Of a DNA stretch of 64,000 nt, positions 17,490 through 25,651 are shown piece by piece. The notes below the pieces were generated by a model. The model worked only from the letters and a program-made list of their open reading frames with translations, did not search any database and was not told the origin of the DNA. The stretch comes from Flavobacteriales bacterium UBA7666 (GTDB lineage Bacteria; Bacteroidota; Bacteroidia; Flavobacteriales_D; Crocinitomicaceae): assembly GCA_002483265.1 (NCBI GenBank), contig DLHO01000004.1, forward strand, positions 62,001-126,000, in the 5' to 3' direction. The position numbers and the translations under genes were made by a program. Positions within the stretch are counted from its first letter, which is position 1. Every line of letters begins with the position of its first letter.

Positions 17490-17594
17490 ATGAAATATCT
17501 TTCCATCCTAATTGTATTCAGCTCATTTCCCTTCGTGGGAAGGCTTGGTAGGATCAGATGGGATATTGAGAAGAATATATTTTTAAATACTTAA
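17490..17594 (+). pseudogene. Small remnant resembling the tail of the upstream glycosyltransferase
   Basis: A 34-codon frame (ATG 17490, TAA 17592) has a hydrophobic start and then G-R-L-G-R-I-R-W-D-I-E-K-N-I-F-L-N-T. The W-D-I-E-K-N part matches the C-terminus of the preceding glycosyltransferase (N-W-D-I-E-K-N-K-L-F-D-L-Y-K), with nearly identical DNA over about 20 bp. It is best read as the leftover end of a duplicated or replaced glycosyltransferase gene. It could also be a tiny expressed peptide, but nothing supports that. Confidence 0.5.
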
Positions 17595-17603
17595 ATCATC
17601 TTT

Positions 17604-18014
17604 ATGAAAAAACATTCTTCCGTCTTGATCGGTTTTCTTTTTCTTTGTTTGTTATCCTGTACGAAAGAAAAAGTGGCTCAAACCTATGGTGAAAAAATTG
17701 TAGGTACATGGAATCGTGACAGCGTAATCACGTTCGATTCGGATACGAATTTTATTAGTAAAGTAACTGATCCAGATCAATATACCTTTTTAAAAAGTGC
17801 CGAGGGGGAAGATCAATACTTGTGGATTCACAATACAAATCCAAGTGGTATTACTGTTCAAATGATAGAAAGTGCAGGGGAAATGTATCAGCTTACTCTT
17901 GGAGAATCAACCTGGAGATGGCAAATCAGATTTATCAATGATCACAATTGTTACCTGTACCGTCCCAAAGGGAGCTTTTTTCCATTTATTGAGAAAATTT
18001 ATTTGAGTAGATAA
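17604..18014 (+). CDS. Predicted lipoprotein, unknown function
   Basis: 136 aa. The signal peptide ends in the lipobox L-L-S-C at about 16-19, followed by T-K-E-K. The mature part resembles lipocalin-like/DUF4923-type small lipoproteins: G-T-W-N-R-D-S-V near residue 35, then beta-rich sequence ending F-P-F-I-E-K-I-Y-L. No catalytic motif is visible. It lies inside the polysaccharide locus, with 9 bp to the upstream remnant and 119 bp to the wecB-like gene. It may be cargo of the locus rather than a pathway enzyme. Confidence 0.7.
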   Translation: MKKHSSVLIGFLFLCLLSCTKEKVAQTYGEKIVGTWNRDSVITFDSDTNFISKVTDPDQYTFLKSAEGEDQYLWIHNTNPSGITVQMIESAGEMYQLTLGESTWRWQIRFINDHNCYLYRPKGSFFPFIEKIYLSR

Positions 18015-18133
18015 AAGAGATCAGAGGAGATTGCTTTTTGAGGATTACAAAACACGCTGTTTTAGATTCCCGTTTTAATAATGGTTATCTTTAATGATTC
18101 AAAAACTAAAGTTGATTTAAAAGAACAGGAATA

Positions 18134-19213
18134 GTGCAGAATAAAAAGCAGAAAATAATTACCATTCTGGGCGCTCGCCCACAGTTTATTAAAGCGGCTG
18201 CTGTTTCTTCGATATTTAGTAAACATTTTGATGAAATATTGGTACATACTGGCCAGCATTATGACTCAAATATGTCGTATGTTTTCTTCGATGAATTAGG
18301 AATTCCTAAACCAGCATATCACCTCAATATTGGTTCAGGTTCTCATGGTGCTATGACTGGGTCAATGTTGACAGCTATTGAGTCCATTCTTTTGGAGGAA
18401 AAGCCCCATTTTGTGATGGTTTATGGGGATACGAATTCCACATTGGCAGGAGCATTGGCTGCGTCGAAATTGCTGATTCCTGTAATTCATGTGGAAGCAG
18501 GGCTGAGAAGCTTCAATAAAGTGATGCCGGAAGAACAAAACCGGATTCTGACAGACCATATTTCCAATATCTTATTTGCTCCCACTCAAACCGCCATTCA
18601 AAATTTGAAAAATGAAGGGATTACGGAAGGAGTTCATTTGGTGGGAGATGTCATGTATGATGGAATCCTGCATTTTACGGAAATCGCTAAAAGGAAAAGC
18701 ACGATTCTTGCGGATTTGAACCTTTCGGATAAACAATTCATTCTTTGTACGATCCATCGTGCGGAAAACACGAATAATCCCGAGCGACTAAGAGCAATAT
18801 TCAACGGATTGAACACTGCAAAGGAAGAGATTGTACTCCCGCTTCATCCCCGAACACAAAAATACGTTGCGGAATATGGGATCTCGATAGCTGAACATAT
18901 CCGGATCATTGAACCGGTCGGATACCTGGATATGATCCGATTGGAATCGGCTGCTAAAAAAATTGTGACAGATAGTGGCGGAGTTCAAAAAGAAGCTTTT
19001 TTTCTTGAAATCCCATGCGTAACTTTGCGCGACGAAACAGAGTGGGTGGAAACAGTTGAGAATGGCTGGAATATACTAGTTGGCACGGATGAGGAAAAAA
19101 TTAGGGAAGCCATTCTGAATTTTAAACCGGCCTCAATCCCCCAAAAGTGTTTTGGAAGTGGTGACACTACCCGAAGAATGATCGAAAAGATTAAGGAATT
19201 TGAATTGCAGTAG
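18134..19213 (+). CDS. wecB: UDP-GlcNAc 2-epimerase (non-hydrolysing)
   Basis: 359 aa, close to the usual 360-375. Family motifs are present: I-L-G-A-R-P-Q-F-I-K at the start, H-T-G-Q-H-Y, V-Y-G-D-T-N-S-T, H-V-E-A-G-L-R-S (about 119-126), M-P-E-E-Q-N-R and T-D-S-G-G-V-Q-K-E-A. It converts UDP-GlcNAc and UDP-ManNAc in the cytoplasm. The start is a GTG at 18134 with an AGGA purine stretch just upstream. No ATG gives the complete N-terminal strand. ManNAc-type sugars would fit the amidino module, but no dehydrogenase is seen in this window. Confidence 0.9.
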   Translation: MQNKKQKIITILGARPQFIKAAAVSSIFSKHFDEILVHTGQHYDSNMSYVFFDELGIPKPAYHLNIGSGSHGAMTGSMLTAIESILLEEKPHFVMVYGDTNSTLAGALAASKLLIPVIHVEAGLRSFNKVMPEEQNRILTDHISNILFAPTQTAIQNLKNEGITEGVHLVGDVMYDGILHFTEIAKRKSTILADLNLSDKQFILCTIHRAENTNNPERLRAIFNGLNTAKEEIVLPLHPRTQKYVAEYGISIAEHIRIIEPVGYLDMIRLESAAKKIVTDSGGVQKEAFFLEIPCVTLRDETEWVETVENGWNILVGTDEEKIREAILNFKPASIPQKCFGSGDTTRRMIEKIKEFELQ

Positions 19214-19273
19214 TTAAATCAATTTTAATTAACTTCAGTTAGAGATAGATAAACGCGATTAAAATAGTAGAAA

Positions 19274-19909
19274 ATGAAAGACAAAAAAAGAGTACTTGTT
19301 CTTGCTCCTCATACGGATGATGGTGAATTTGGATGTGGTGGAACAATTGCTAAATTTATTGAAGAAGGCCATGAAGTAGCATATGCTGCTTTTTCGGCAT
19401 GTCAACAATCGGTTCTTCCTCAATTTCCATCGGATATTTTAATTACGGAAGTGAAGGCGGCAACAAAAGTGCTTGGAATTAAAAGCGAGAACTTATTGCT
19501 GTTTGATTATGATGTTAGAACTTTTGGATATAGAAGACAAGATATTTTGGATGATCTGATTAAAATCCGTCAGGATATTAAACCGGATTTGATTTTCATG
19601 CCTGATTTGCAGGATGTGCACCAGGATCATGCTACGATTGCTACGGAAGGACTGCGGGCATTTAAATTCTCGTCCATTCTATCTTATGAGTTACCTTGGA
19701 ACAATCTGTCTTTCACCACTTCCAGTTTTGTTCATTTGGATGAAAGACATGTTCAAACGAAGGTGAATGCTTTAAATGAATACCAATCCCAAGCGCACAG
19801 ACCTTATTCTGATGAGGATTTCTTAAGGTCAGTCGCACGGACAAGAGGAGTTCAGATCGGAACAAAATATGCAGAAGCATTCAATATTGTTCGTTGGATA
19901 ATTGATTGA
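19274..19909 (+). CDS. PIG-L/LmbE-family N-deacetylase
   Basis: 211 aa. The zinc-binding motif is L-A-P-H-T-D-D-G-E-F-G-C-G-G (His13, Asp15/Asp16), a variant of the family's A-H-P-D-D-E. The distal ligand motif V-H-Q-D-H is near residue 118. Such enzymes remove acetyl groups from N-acetyl sugars. No signal peptide, so it acts in the cytoplasm. Only one base separates its stop from the ATG of the LpxD-like acyltransferase, which suggests a coupled deacetylate-then-reacylate step. Confidence 0.85.
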   Translation: MKDKKRVLVLAPHTDDGEFGCGGTIAKFIEEGHEVAYAAFSACQQSVLPQFPSDILITEVKAATKVLGIKSENLLLFDYDVRTFGYRRQDILDDLIKIRQDIKPDLIFMPDLQDVHQDHATIATEGLRAFKFSSILSYELPWNNLSFTTSSFVHLDERHVQTKVNALNEYQSQAHRPYSDEDFLRSVARTRGVQIGTKYAEAFNIVRWIID

Positions 19910-19910
19910 T

Positions 19911-20816
19911 ATGATAGTTCTAAGCCAGGTAATTGAATTGTTGAATAACCCAAGTTCGGGTTCGGATCCAAATCAGGAAATTGCACATGTGCGTTCGATA
20001 ACTGATTCGGATTTCGATGAGAAATCTTTGGGCTGGTGTTCGGACAAGAATGAGGATTTATTGGCAACTTTGCCCGGAGGTGTTGTTATTGTAAGTTTCG
20101 TAGTTTACGATCAATTCCACAATCAACTGAATCGGATCAGTCTGATACCCGTTGAAAAGCCAAGAAGCGCATTTCTGCAAGTGCTTAGAGAATTCTTCGC
20201 GGAAAAACCCCGGTATGGTTTCATTCATCCGTCGGCTATTATCGATCCATCGGTTGTTTTTCATCAGGATTCAGTCAATATTGCTGCAAATGTTGTGATT
20301 GAGAAATCGTGCGTATTGGGAAATCATGTTTCGATAGGTGCGAATACGGTTATAAAATCAGGGACTATTATTGGTGATAATTGTCAAATCGGATCCAACA
20401 ACACAATTGGTGGTGTCGGTTTTGGGTATGAATTGAATGATGAGAATGAATACGAATTAATGCCTCATATCGGAAATGTGGTTCTGAAGGATCATGTGGA
20501 AATTGGAAACAATGTATGTATTGATCGCGCGGTGATGGGTTCGACCTTGTTGGAAGAGAATGTGAAAGTGGACAATTTGGTTCATATCGCTCACGGAGTG
20601 AAGATTGGCAAAAACAGTTTGATTATTGCCAATGCGATGATAGCAGGAAGTGTTGAGATAGGAGAGAATGTATGGATTTCCCCATCCGCATCTATAAGAC
20701 AGAAATTAAGTGTTGAAGACAATGCTTTGGTTGGATTGGGAAGTGTTGTTGTTAAGAATGTAAGCGCCAATAGCGTTGTTGCAGGGAATCCGGCTAAACC
20801 ATTTGAGAAAAAATGA
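19911..20816 (+). CDS. LpxD-like sugar N-acyltransferase
   Basis: 301 aa. An N-terminal LpxD-like domain (about 1-95, with A-H-V-R-S-I and E-K-P-R-S-A-F) is followed by a hexapeptide-repeat beta helix (about 105-290). The N-L-V-H-I-A-H-G-V-K-I-G motif carries the His (about 228) equivalent to the catalytic His of LpxD. LpxD adds a 3-hydroxyacyl chain to an amino sugar during lipid A synthesis. This copy sits in a polysaccharide operon, so it more likely acylates a nucleotide amino sugar made by the neighbouring deacetylase. The ATG at 19911 was preferred to an in-frame TTG 9 bp upstream that lies in the previous gene. Confidence 0.8.
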   Translation: MIVLSQVIELLNNPSSGSDPNQEIAHVRSITDSDFDEKSLGWCSDKNEDLLATLPGGVVIVSFVVYDQFHNQLNRISLIPVEKPRSAFLQVLREFFAEKPRYGFIHPSAIIDPSVVFHQDSVNIAANVVIEKSCVLGNHVSIGANTVIKSGTIIGDNCQIGSNNTIGGVGFGYELNDENEYELMPHIGNVVLKDHVEIGNNVCIDRAVMGSTLLEENVKVDNLVHIAHGVKIGKNSLIIANAMIAGSVEIGENVWISPSASIRQKLSVEDNALVGLGSVVVKNVSANSVVAGNPAKPFEKK

Positions 20817-21829
20817 AAATAGCAGTTGTTATTCCATGTAGAAATGAAATCCGGAATATTGAGGAGTGCATAGATGCAATTTACGCATCTGACTTACCGG
20901 CTGATAGTACTTTGGTCGTCAATGTGGTGGACGGGCTAAGTAATGATGGAACTGTGGAGCTTCTTGAATCACTTCAGAAAAAATATACGGGTTTACAGAT
21001 TATCCACAATGAAAGACAACTGACACCTTATGCCTTTAATTTGGGAATTTACGCGACAAAGGATGCAGATTTTTACCAGATCATCGGAGCTCGGCAAATT
21101 ATAAGACCCAACTATTTGAAAAAAGCGGTTGAAAGTCTTCAGAATGATAGAAGCATCTGGTGCGTCGGTGGAAAAGTAATAAATGTATATCTGAACAATG
21201 AAAGTAAAATGATTGCTCAGGCAATGGGTACATCGTTTGGTATGGGATTGGGTAATTTCAGGACGCTCAACGAATCCGGACTGGTAGATACTGTTGGAAC
21301 TCCAATGTACCCGGCTTGGGTCTTTGAAAAGATCGGTTATTTCGATGAAGAGCTGATCCGTAATCAGGACGATGATTTCAATTTTCGTGTCACTAAGGCA
21401 GGGGGAAAGATTCTTTACAACAATGATATCGCTTTGAAATATTACGTGAGGGGAAGTATTTCCCAATTGTGGAAGCAATTCATGCAATACGGCTATTGGA
21501 AAGTATACGTGAATAAGAAACACAAAGCCGTTACAACGCTTCGGCAATTGGTACCACCTTTATTCGTGGTGTTCTTAATGCTGATTCCATTTTTGTTTTT
21601 GATAAACCCCTTGATCGGTTTTATTGGACTGTCTTTTCTGGGATTTTACATTTTGCTAGGACTTTTGGTGACTGGCAGTATTGCAGAAGGCATCACGGAA
21701 TTCAATCGGATCTTTATCATTTTTCCGATATTGCATATTAGTTATGGCTGGGGGTATTTAAAGGGGATAATGGCCTTTTTAATCACGAACAGAAAACCAA
21801 ACGAGAAGTACAAAAAAATGTCTCGATAG
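20813..21829 (+). CDS. Family 2 glycosyltransferase with C-terminal membrane segments
   Basis: 338 aa. The GT-A start is I-A-V-V-I-P-C-R-N-E, with V-V-D-G-L-S-N-D-G-T near residue 39. The catalytic/acceptor part includes Y-F-D-E-E-L-I-R-N-Q-D-D-D-F-N-F-R, an E/D-rich motif of ExoA-like succinoglycan glycosyltransferases. Two to three hydrophobic segments (about 245-320) would anchor it. It overlaps the LpxD-like gene by 4 bp (ATGA) and is followed by a 73-bp gap. Sugar specificity is unknown. Confidence 0.85.
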   Translation: MKIAVVIPCRNEIRNIEECIDAIYASDLPADSTLVVNVVDGLSNDGTVELLESLQKKYTGLQIIHNERQLTPYAFNLGIYATKDADFYQIIGARQIIRPNYLKKAVESLQNDRSIWCVGGKVINVYLNNESKMIAQAMGTSFGMGLGNFRTLNESGLVDTVGTPMYPAWVFEKIGYFDEELIRNQDDDFNFRVTKAGGKILYNNDIALKYYVRGSISQLWKQFMQYGYWKVYVNKKHKAVTTLRQLVPPLFVVFLMLIPFLFLINPLIGFIGLSFLGFYILLGLLVTGSIAEGITEFNRIFIIFPILHISYGWGYLKGIMAFLITNRKPNEKYKKMSR

Positions 21830-21902
21830 TATAATATTGAGTAATTTCACGATCAGCCAATCGCGGCTTTGATAGAAAGACAAAATTTAAATAGATTAAA
21901 GT

Positions 21903-23114
21903 ATGATTCCGTTTTCACCCCCTAGAATAGATCAGCGTGTAATTGATGAGGTTACCAGTGCTTTAACTTCCGGTTGGATTACAACTGGTCCGAGAACGAA
22001 GTTGTTTGAAAAGCAATTGACTGAATATTGTGGGAATAAATGTACGGTAGCCGTTGCTTCCTGGACAGCGGGGATGGAATTGTTGTTGCGTTGGTGGGGA
22101 GTTGGACCTGGAGATGAGGTCATTATTCCGGCGATAACCTATTGCGCTTCGGCAAATGTGGTGATTCATACAGGAGCAAAACCAGTAATGGTGGATATCA
22201 ACCCCGATGATTTTAATATTTCAACGGAAGCAATCCGAAAAGCAATCACTTCGAAAACGAAAGTGATCATGCCAGTCGATATTGCCGGTTTTCCGTGTGA
22301 TTATGATGCTGTTTTTGAGATTGTTAATGATCCCTCTATAAAAAGCTTGTTCCAAGCAAATTCAGATTATCAGAAGAAATTGGGAAGGATCCTGATTGCG
22401 GCAGATGCAGCGCATTCGTTCGGTGCAACTTATGGTGGGAAACGTTCGGGGGCAATTGCTGATGTAAGCGCTTTCTCATTCCATGCAGTAAAGAATCTGA
22501 CGACAGCGGAAGGCGGAACAATGTCAATCAACTTACCTGATTCGTTTGATCATGAAGCGATCTACAAGGAGTTGTGTGTGAAAATCCTTCACGGACAAAA
22601 CAAGGATGCATTGGCGAAATCTCAAAAAGGGAATTGGAGATACGATGTGGAAGAACCTGGCTACAAGTGCAATATGACAGATATTCAAGCTGCAATTGGT
22701 TTGGTGGAATTGGATCGCTTTCAGGAAAATTTAGATCGAAGAAAGACGATTTGCTTGGCTTATAATGAAGGATTTAAAAATGAATCATGGGCACTTCTTC
22801 CTAAAATGAAGGATGAAAAACGCGAAACGTGCTATCATTTATATCAATTGAGGATTGGAGGTGCCTCGGAAACTCAACGCGATGCAATCATGCAGGCGAT
22901 TTTTGATCAGGGTGTTTCCGTGAACGTGCATTTTCAGCCACTTCCTATTCTGACGGCCTATAAGAAGAGAGGTTACAAAATGGAAGATTACCCGGAAGCT
23001 TGGGATAAGTACTCCAATGAGATAACCTTACCGGTTTATTTTGATTTGACCGATGAGCAAGTTCAAGTTGTCATCCGAGCTGTCAAAACAGCGGTTAAAC
23101 AAATACTCGGATAA
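21903..23114 (+). CDS. DegT/DnrJ/EryC1-family sugar aminotransferase
   Basis: 403 aa PLP enzyme. The internal-aldimine Lys is at about 197 in S-A-F-S-F-H-A-V-K-N-L-T-T-A-E-G-G. The A-A-D-A-A-H-S-F-G-A stretch before it holds the PLP-ring Asp. The C-terminal half has Y-K-C-N-M-T-D-I-Q-A-A-I-G. It transfers an amino group from glutamate to a keto nucleotide sugar, giving a 4-amino or 3-amino sugar. No 4,6-dehydratase is visible in this window, so the keto-sugar source is outside. Its stop overlaps the next ATG by 1 bp. Confidence 0.88.
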   Translation: MIPFSPPRIDQRVIDEVTSALTSGWITTGPRTKLFEKQLTEYCGNKCTVAVASWTAGMELLLRWWGVGPGDEVIIPAITYCASANVVIHTGAKPVMVDINPDDFNISTEAIRKAITSKTKVIMPVDIAGFPCDYDAVFEIVNDPSIKSLFQANSDYQKKLGRILIAADAAHSFGATYGGKRSGAIADVSAFSFHAVKNLTTAEGGTMSINLPDSFDHEAIYKELCVKILHGQNKDALAKSQKGNWRYDVEEPGYKCNMTDIQAAIGLVELDRFQENLDRRKTICLAYNEGFKNESWALLPKMKDEKRETCYHLYQLRIGGASETQRDAIMQAIFDQGVSVNVHFQPLPILTAYKKRGYKMEDYPEAWDKYSNEITLPVYFDLTDEQVQVVIRAVKTAVKQILG

Positions 23115-23701
23115 TGAAACGTCTTTTTGACATACTCGTTTCGCTCCTTGTATTAATTCTCTTTCTCCCATTCGGGATTATGATCTCCATTGCAATTCTC
23201 GGTGAAAGCAGAGGAGGTGTTTTCTATAGACAGGTTCGTGTGGGCAAGAATGGGGTTCATTTTCGATTGTGGAAGTTTCGAACGATGCGCGTTGATGCTG
23301 ACAAATTGGGGAAGTTAACTGTTGGAATGAGAGACCCTCGGATTACACGTGTCGGGTATTTCATCCGAAAATCCAAATTGGATGAGTTTCCACAATTCAT
23401 CAATGTATTTGTCGGTGAAATGAGTATCGTCGGACCAAGACCGGAAGTACAGGAATACGTCGATTTGTACACTCTGGAGCAAGAGATGGTTCTTTCTGTA
23501 AAACCGGGAATCACAGATTATGCTTCACTCGAGTATTTCAAGGAAAACGAACTGTTGGGTCAATCTGAAAATCCCAGGGAAACCTATATTCATGAAATCA
23601 TGCCTGCGAAAATCGAATTGAACAAGAAGTATATCGCTAACCCTACCTTGGGACAGGATATCAAAATCATGTGGCTGACCTTTTTGAAGATGGTTAAATA
23701 G
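23114..23701 (+). CDS. PglC/WcaJ-type phosphoglycosyl transferase
   Basis: 195 aa, the size of the small monotopic enzymes (PglC-like). A single N-terminal re-entrant hydrophobic segment (about 6-30) is followed by F-R-L-W-K-F-R-T-M-R and the catalytic Asp-Glu pair in K-L-D-E-F-P-Q (D90/E91), then S-I-V-G-P-R-P-E. It moves a sugar-1-phosphate onto undecaprenyl phosphate to begin the lipid-linked repeat unit at the inner face of the membrane. It ends the rightward polysaccharide operon. Confidence 0.9.
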   Translation: MKRLFDILVSLLVLILFLPFGIMISIAILGESRGGVFYRQVRVGKNGVHFRLWKFRTMRVDADKLGKLTVGMRDPRITRVGYFIRKSKLDEFPQFINVFVGEMSIVGPRPEVQEYVDLYTLEQEMVLSVKPGITDYASLEYFKENELLGQSENPRETYIHEIMPAKIELNKKYIANPTLGQDIKIMWLTFLKMVK

Positions 23702-23736
23702 TTCAAATGAAATTTCTTAATCTTTTGAACTCTTTT

Positions 23737-24108
23737 CTATTTCTTAAACACCAAGTAGACGGCAATCAAAATCAATAAAAAGGCCACTGCGTGATTCCAT
23801 TTGAATGCTTCATCCTTAAAGAAGATCAAAGAGAAGATCATAAAAATGACAATGGAAGAAACTTCCTGAATGATCTTTAGCTGAATGAGCGAAAAAGGGC
23901 CTCCATTTCCCTGATATCCCAATTTATTTGCAGGAACCATGAAGATATATTCAAAGAAAGCGATTCCCCAACTGATCAAAATAGTAGTAGCGAAAACCCA
24001 AAACCCCGTTTTCTTTGCCTCCGGATTATCTCTTAAATGTCCATACCAGGCATAGGTCATAAATGAATTGGAAACAAGCAGTAATGCAACAGTAAGAAGT
24101 GCTCTCAT
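23737..24108 (-). CDS. DMT-family small membrane protein (DUF486)
   Basis: 123 aa with four hydrophobic segments. The sequence S-W-G-I-A-F-F-E-Y-I-F-M-V-P-A-N-K-L-G-Y is characteristic of the DUF486 proteins, four-helix members of the drug/metabolite transporter group with unknown substrate. The ATG at 24108 was chosen over a TTG 15 bp upstream, because it starts directly at the first membrane helix. The gene converges on the end of the polysaccharide operon with a 35-bp gap. Confidence 0.8.
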   Translation of the reverse strand: MRALLTVALLLVSNSFMTYAWYGHLRDNPEAKKTGFWVFATTILISWGIAFFEYIFMVPANKLGYQGNGGPFSLIQLKIIQEVSSIVIFMIFSLIFFKDEAFKWNHAVAFLLILIAVYLVFKK

Positions 24109-24137
24109 GATTTCTATTTTCAAACAAATGTAATAGG

Positions 24138-24170
24138 AAATAAAAAAGAAAATCCCGCAGATGCAGGATT
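24138..24170 (-). terminator. Intrinsic terminator for the T9SS mini-protein gene
   Basis: On the minus strand, arms AATCCTGC and GCGGGATT with a 4-nt loop (one wobble pair) are followed by a T-rich run. It lies about 95 bp after the stop at 24264. Confidence 0.65.
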
Positions 24171-24263
24171 CGCTTTAATTTTAGGTCAAAAGTGACTAGG
24201 TTCGCCTTTTAGGATCGAAGTCTGCCTTTTGAATTATTCATTCATCATTTTGAATTCTTTTAG

Positions 24264-24584
24264 CTAATTCTTATAAACGTTTTTCTTTTCGATTCGTCCA
24301 TCTACACTTTCGATGTAGACAAAGATCCATCCTTGAGGTAAATCATGGAGTGAAAAACACCAATTCGGCATCGCATGATTTTTCAATACCTGCCCATTCA
24401 GATCAATCAACGTAATATCTTTAATTTCAAGAGAAGAGGTAACCATCAATAAATCACTGGTTGGATTCGGATAAACTTTCAGATCCCAGGTTGGTAATTG
24501 GTTTTCTTCCGCAGGATCAGTGTTTTGCGCAAGTAATGAGCCGGAAATAAGGAGAAGCCCACCTAATAAAACTAAGGTTTTCAT
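24264..24584 (-). CDS. Minimal secreted protein consisting mainly of a T9SS type A sorting domain
   Basis: 106 aa. A signal peptide (M-K-T-L-V-L-L-G-G-L-L-L-I-S-G-S-L-L-A-Q, cut after AQ) leads after about 10 residues into a sorting domain: L-K-V-Y-P-N-P-T-S-D-L-L-M-V-T near 35-49, then I-D-L-N-G-Q-V-L, and an ending with G-R-I-E-K-K-N-V-Y-K-N. Such domains normally sit at the C-terminus of large cargo and send it through the type IX secretion system. Here there is almost no cargo. It could be a cargo remnant or a free-standing domain with its own job. Confidence 0.75.
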   Translation of the reverse strand: MKTLVLLGGLLLISGSLLAQNTDPAEENQLPTWDLKVYPNPTSDLLMVTSSLEIKDITLIDLNGQVLKNHAMPNWCFSLHDLPQGWIFVYIESVDGRIEKKNVYKN

Positions 24585-24639
24585 GGTATTTGGATTTACA
24601 GGTATAATTAGGGGAATTGGTAAACGTTACAACAAGAAT

Positions 24640-24825
24640 TGAAAATTGATAATGGAAAAGAAGATTATTATTTAGTATGTGACTTCGACTCCGCTCAGCC
24701 ACCATTAGAGATTATTTTTATCCATGAAAAAGGCCACTGAATGCTTGCGCTAAAGCTATAGCATAGGCGCAGTGGAGTCGAAGTGAACTTTCCATCTTTT
24801 CAATTATCCATTATAAATTATCCAT
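24640..24825. repeat. Long imperfect palindrome in a divergent intergenic region
   Basis: The left arm ACTTCGACTCC (24682-24692) is the perfect reverse complement of GGAGTCGAAGT (24774-24784). Further out, AT-rich flanks also resemble each other as loose reverse complements. It lies between the minus-strand mini-protein gene and the plus-strand alkyltransferase-like gene. The right part contains the 49-bp repeat copy listed separately. Confidence 0.55.
24736..24784 (+). repeat. 49-bp dispersed repeat, copy 1
   Basis: Begins ACTGAATGCTTGCGC and ends GTGGAGTCGAAGT. An identical 49-bp copy lies in reverse orientation at 26683-26731. The unit contains its own weak hairpin (TGCGC/GCGCA) and the GCTATAGC palindrome. 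It is a REP-like element; no coding sense. Confidence 0.85.
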
Positions 24826-24833
24826 TAATTTTG
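24826..24833 (+). promoter_or_regulatory. -7 box directly before the alkyltransferase-like gene
   Basis: TAATTTTG matches TAnnTTTG and ends 4 nt before the ATG at 24838. Transcription from it would begin at or next to the start codon, giving a leaderless mRNA. No clear TTG is seen at -33. Confidence 0.45.
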
Positions 24834-24837
24834 GTTC

Positions 24838-25197
24838 ATGGTAAAACCAATCAAACTCTCAGAAGCAAATGCCGATTTTTTTGATCGGGTGTATCAGGTT
24901 GTAAAGCTGATCCCGAAAGGAAGGGCAACATCCTATGGAGCAATTGCCAAGTATTTGGGTACAAAAAGTGGAAGTAGAATGGTAGGGTGGGCAATGAATG
25001 CCGTACACAATTCTAAGGATATTCCTGCTCAACGAGTTGTGAACCGAAACGGGCAATTAACCGGTAAAATGCATTTTGAAACACCAACCAAAATGGAGGA
25101 ATTACTTCAATCAGATGGGATTGAAGTTCAGAATGATCAAATTGTAAATTGGAAAGAAATTTTTTGGGATCCAATGATTGAATTACAAATCGATTAA
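24838..25197 (+). CDS. Alkyltransferase-like protein (ATL, no active Cys)
   Basis: 119 aa, the size of ATL proteins. The DNA-binding helix-turn-helix part G-R-A-T-S-Y-G-A-I-A-K-Y-L is at about 28-40. The active-site region reads I-P-A-Q-R-V-V instead of I-P-C-H-R-V, so the alkyl-accepting Cys of MGMT/Ogt is replaced by Ala at residue 64. ATLs bind O6-alkylguanine and hand it to nucleotide excision repair rather than repairing it. The 3' end overlaps the convergent lipoprotein gene by 4 bp. Confidence 0.85.
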   Translation: MVKPIKLSEANADFFDRVYQVVKLIPKGRATSYGAIAKYLGTKSGSRMVGWAMNAVHNSKDIPAQRVVNRNGQLTGKMHFETPTKMEELLQSDGIEVQNDQIVNWKEIFWDPMIELQID

Positions 25198-25505
25198 GGA
25201 AATTTTGAAATGAGCTTTTGATCGTTGCTGACTTTGATTTCACAATCAGTTCGGTAGTCGGCAATTTGCTCATTGAATAGCTCCTCGTTTCCGGAAAGGT
25301 GCGCACGAAAAGAGAGTTCTTTTTGAATTGATTCCAAAGTAGTATAACTGTAAGACACAGTTTCCATTTCACTCATTTGATTTAACAAATTCCGTTCTTT
25401 TTCAACTAGTTTTTTCGCATACTCGACTTGACGTTCATATTCTGATTGGCATGAACTCAACAACGCAAGAATTGAAAGGACGTGTAGTAGATTTTTCCAT
25501 TTCAT
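25194..25505 (-). CDS. Small lipoprotein, unknown function
   Basis: 103 aa. The signal peptide ends with the lipobox A-L-L-S-S-C, followed by Q-S-E-Y. The mature part is helical and charged (about 25-70 rich in Glu/Lys, possibly coiled coil). The ATG at 25505 was chosen because it starts the signal peptide directly; an upstream in-frame ATG adds nine residues of unlikely sequence. Its stop codon overlaps the stop of the convergent alkyltransferase-like gene. Confidence 0.65.
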   Translation of the reverse strand: MKWKNLLHVLSILALLSSCQSEYERQVEYAKKLVEKERNLLNQMSEMETVSYSYTTLESIQKELSFRAHLSGNEELFNEQIADYRTDCEIKVSNDQKLISKFP

Positions 25506-25638
25506 GAAACAAAGGTCGCATAAACCATTCAATTAAAAAAATCGGTTGTTTTCCCAGAATCGTTAAATATTCATTTTTTCTGATAGAATATTCAAATTAA
25601 TAATCAGAGCATTCTATTTTACACTCAAGATTACTGAT

Positions 25639-25646
25639 TACATTTG
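25639..25646 (+). promoter_or_regulatory. -7 box directly before the SDR gene
   Basis: TACATTTG matches TAnnTTTG. It ends 5 nt before the ATG at 25652 and overlaps a possible GTG start at 25646, so the ATG is favoured and the mRNA would be nearly leaderless. Confidence 0.5.
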
Positions 25647-25651
25647 TGAGC

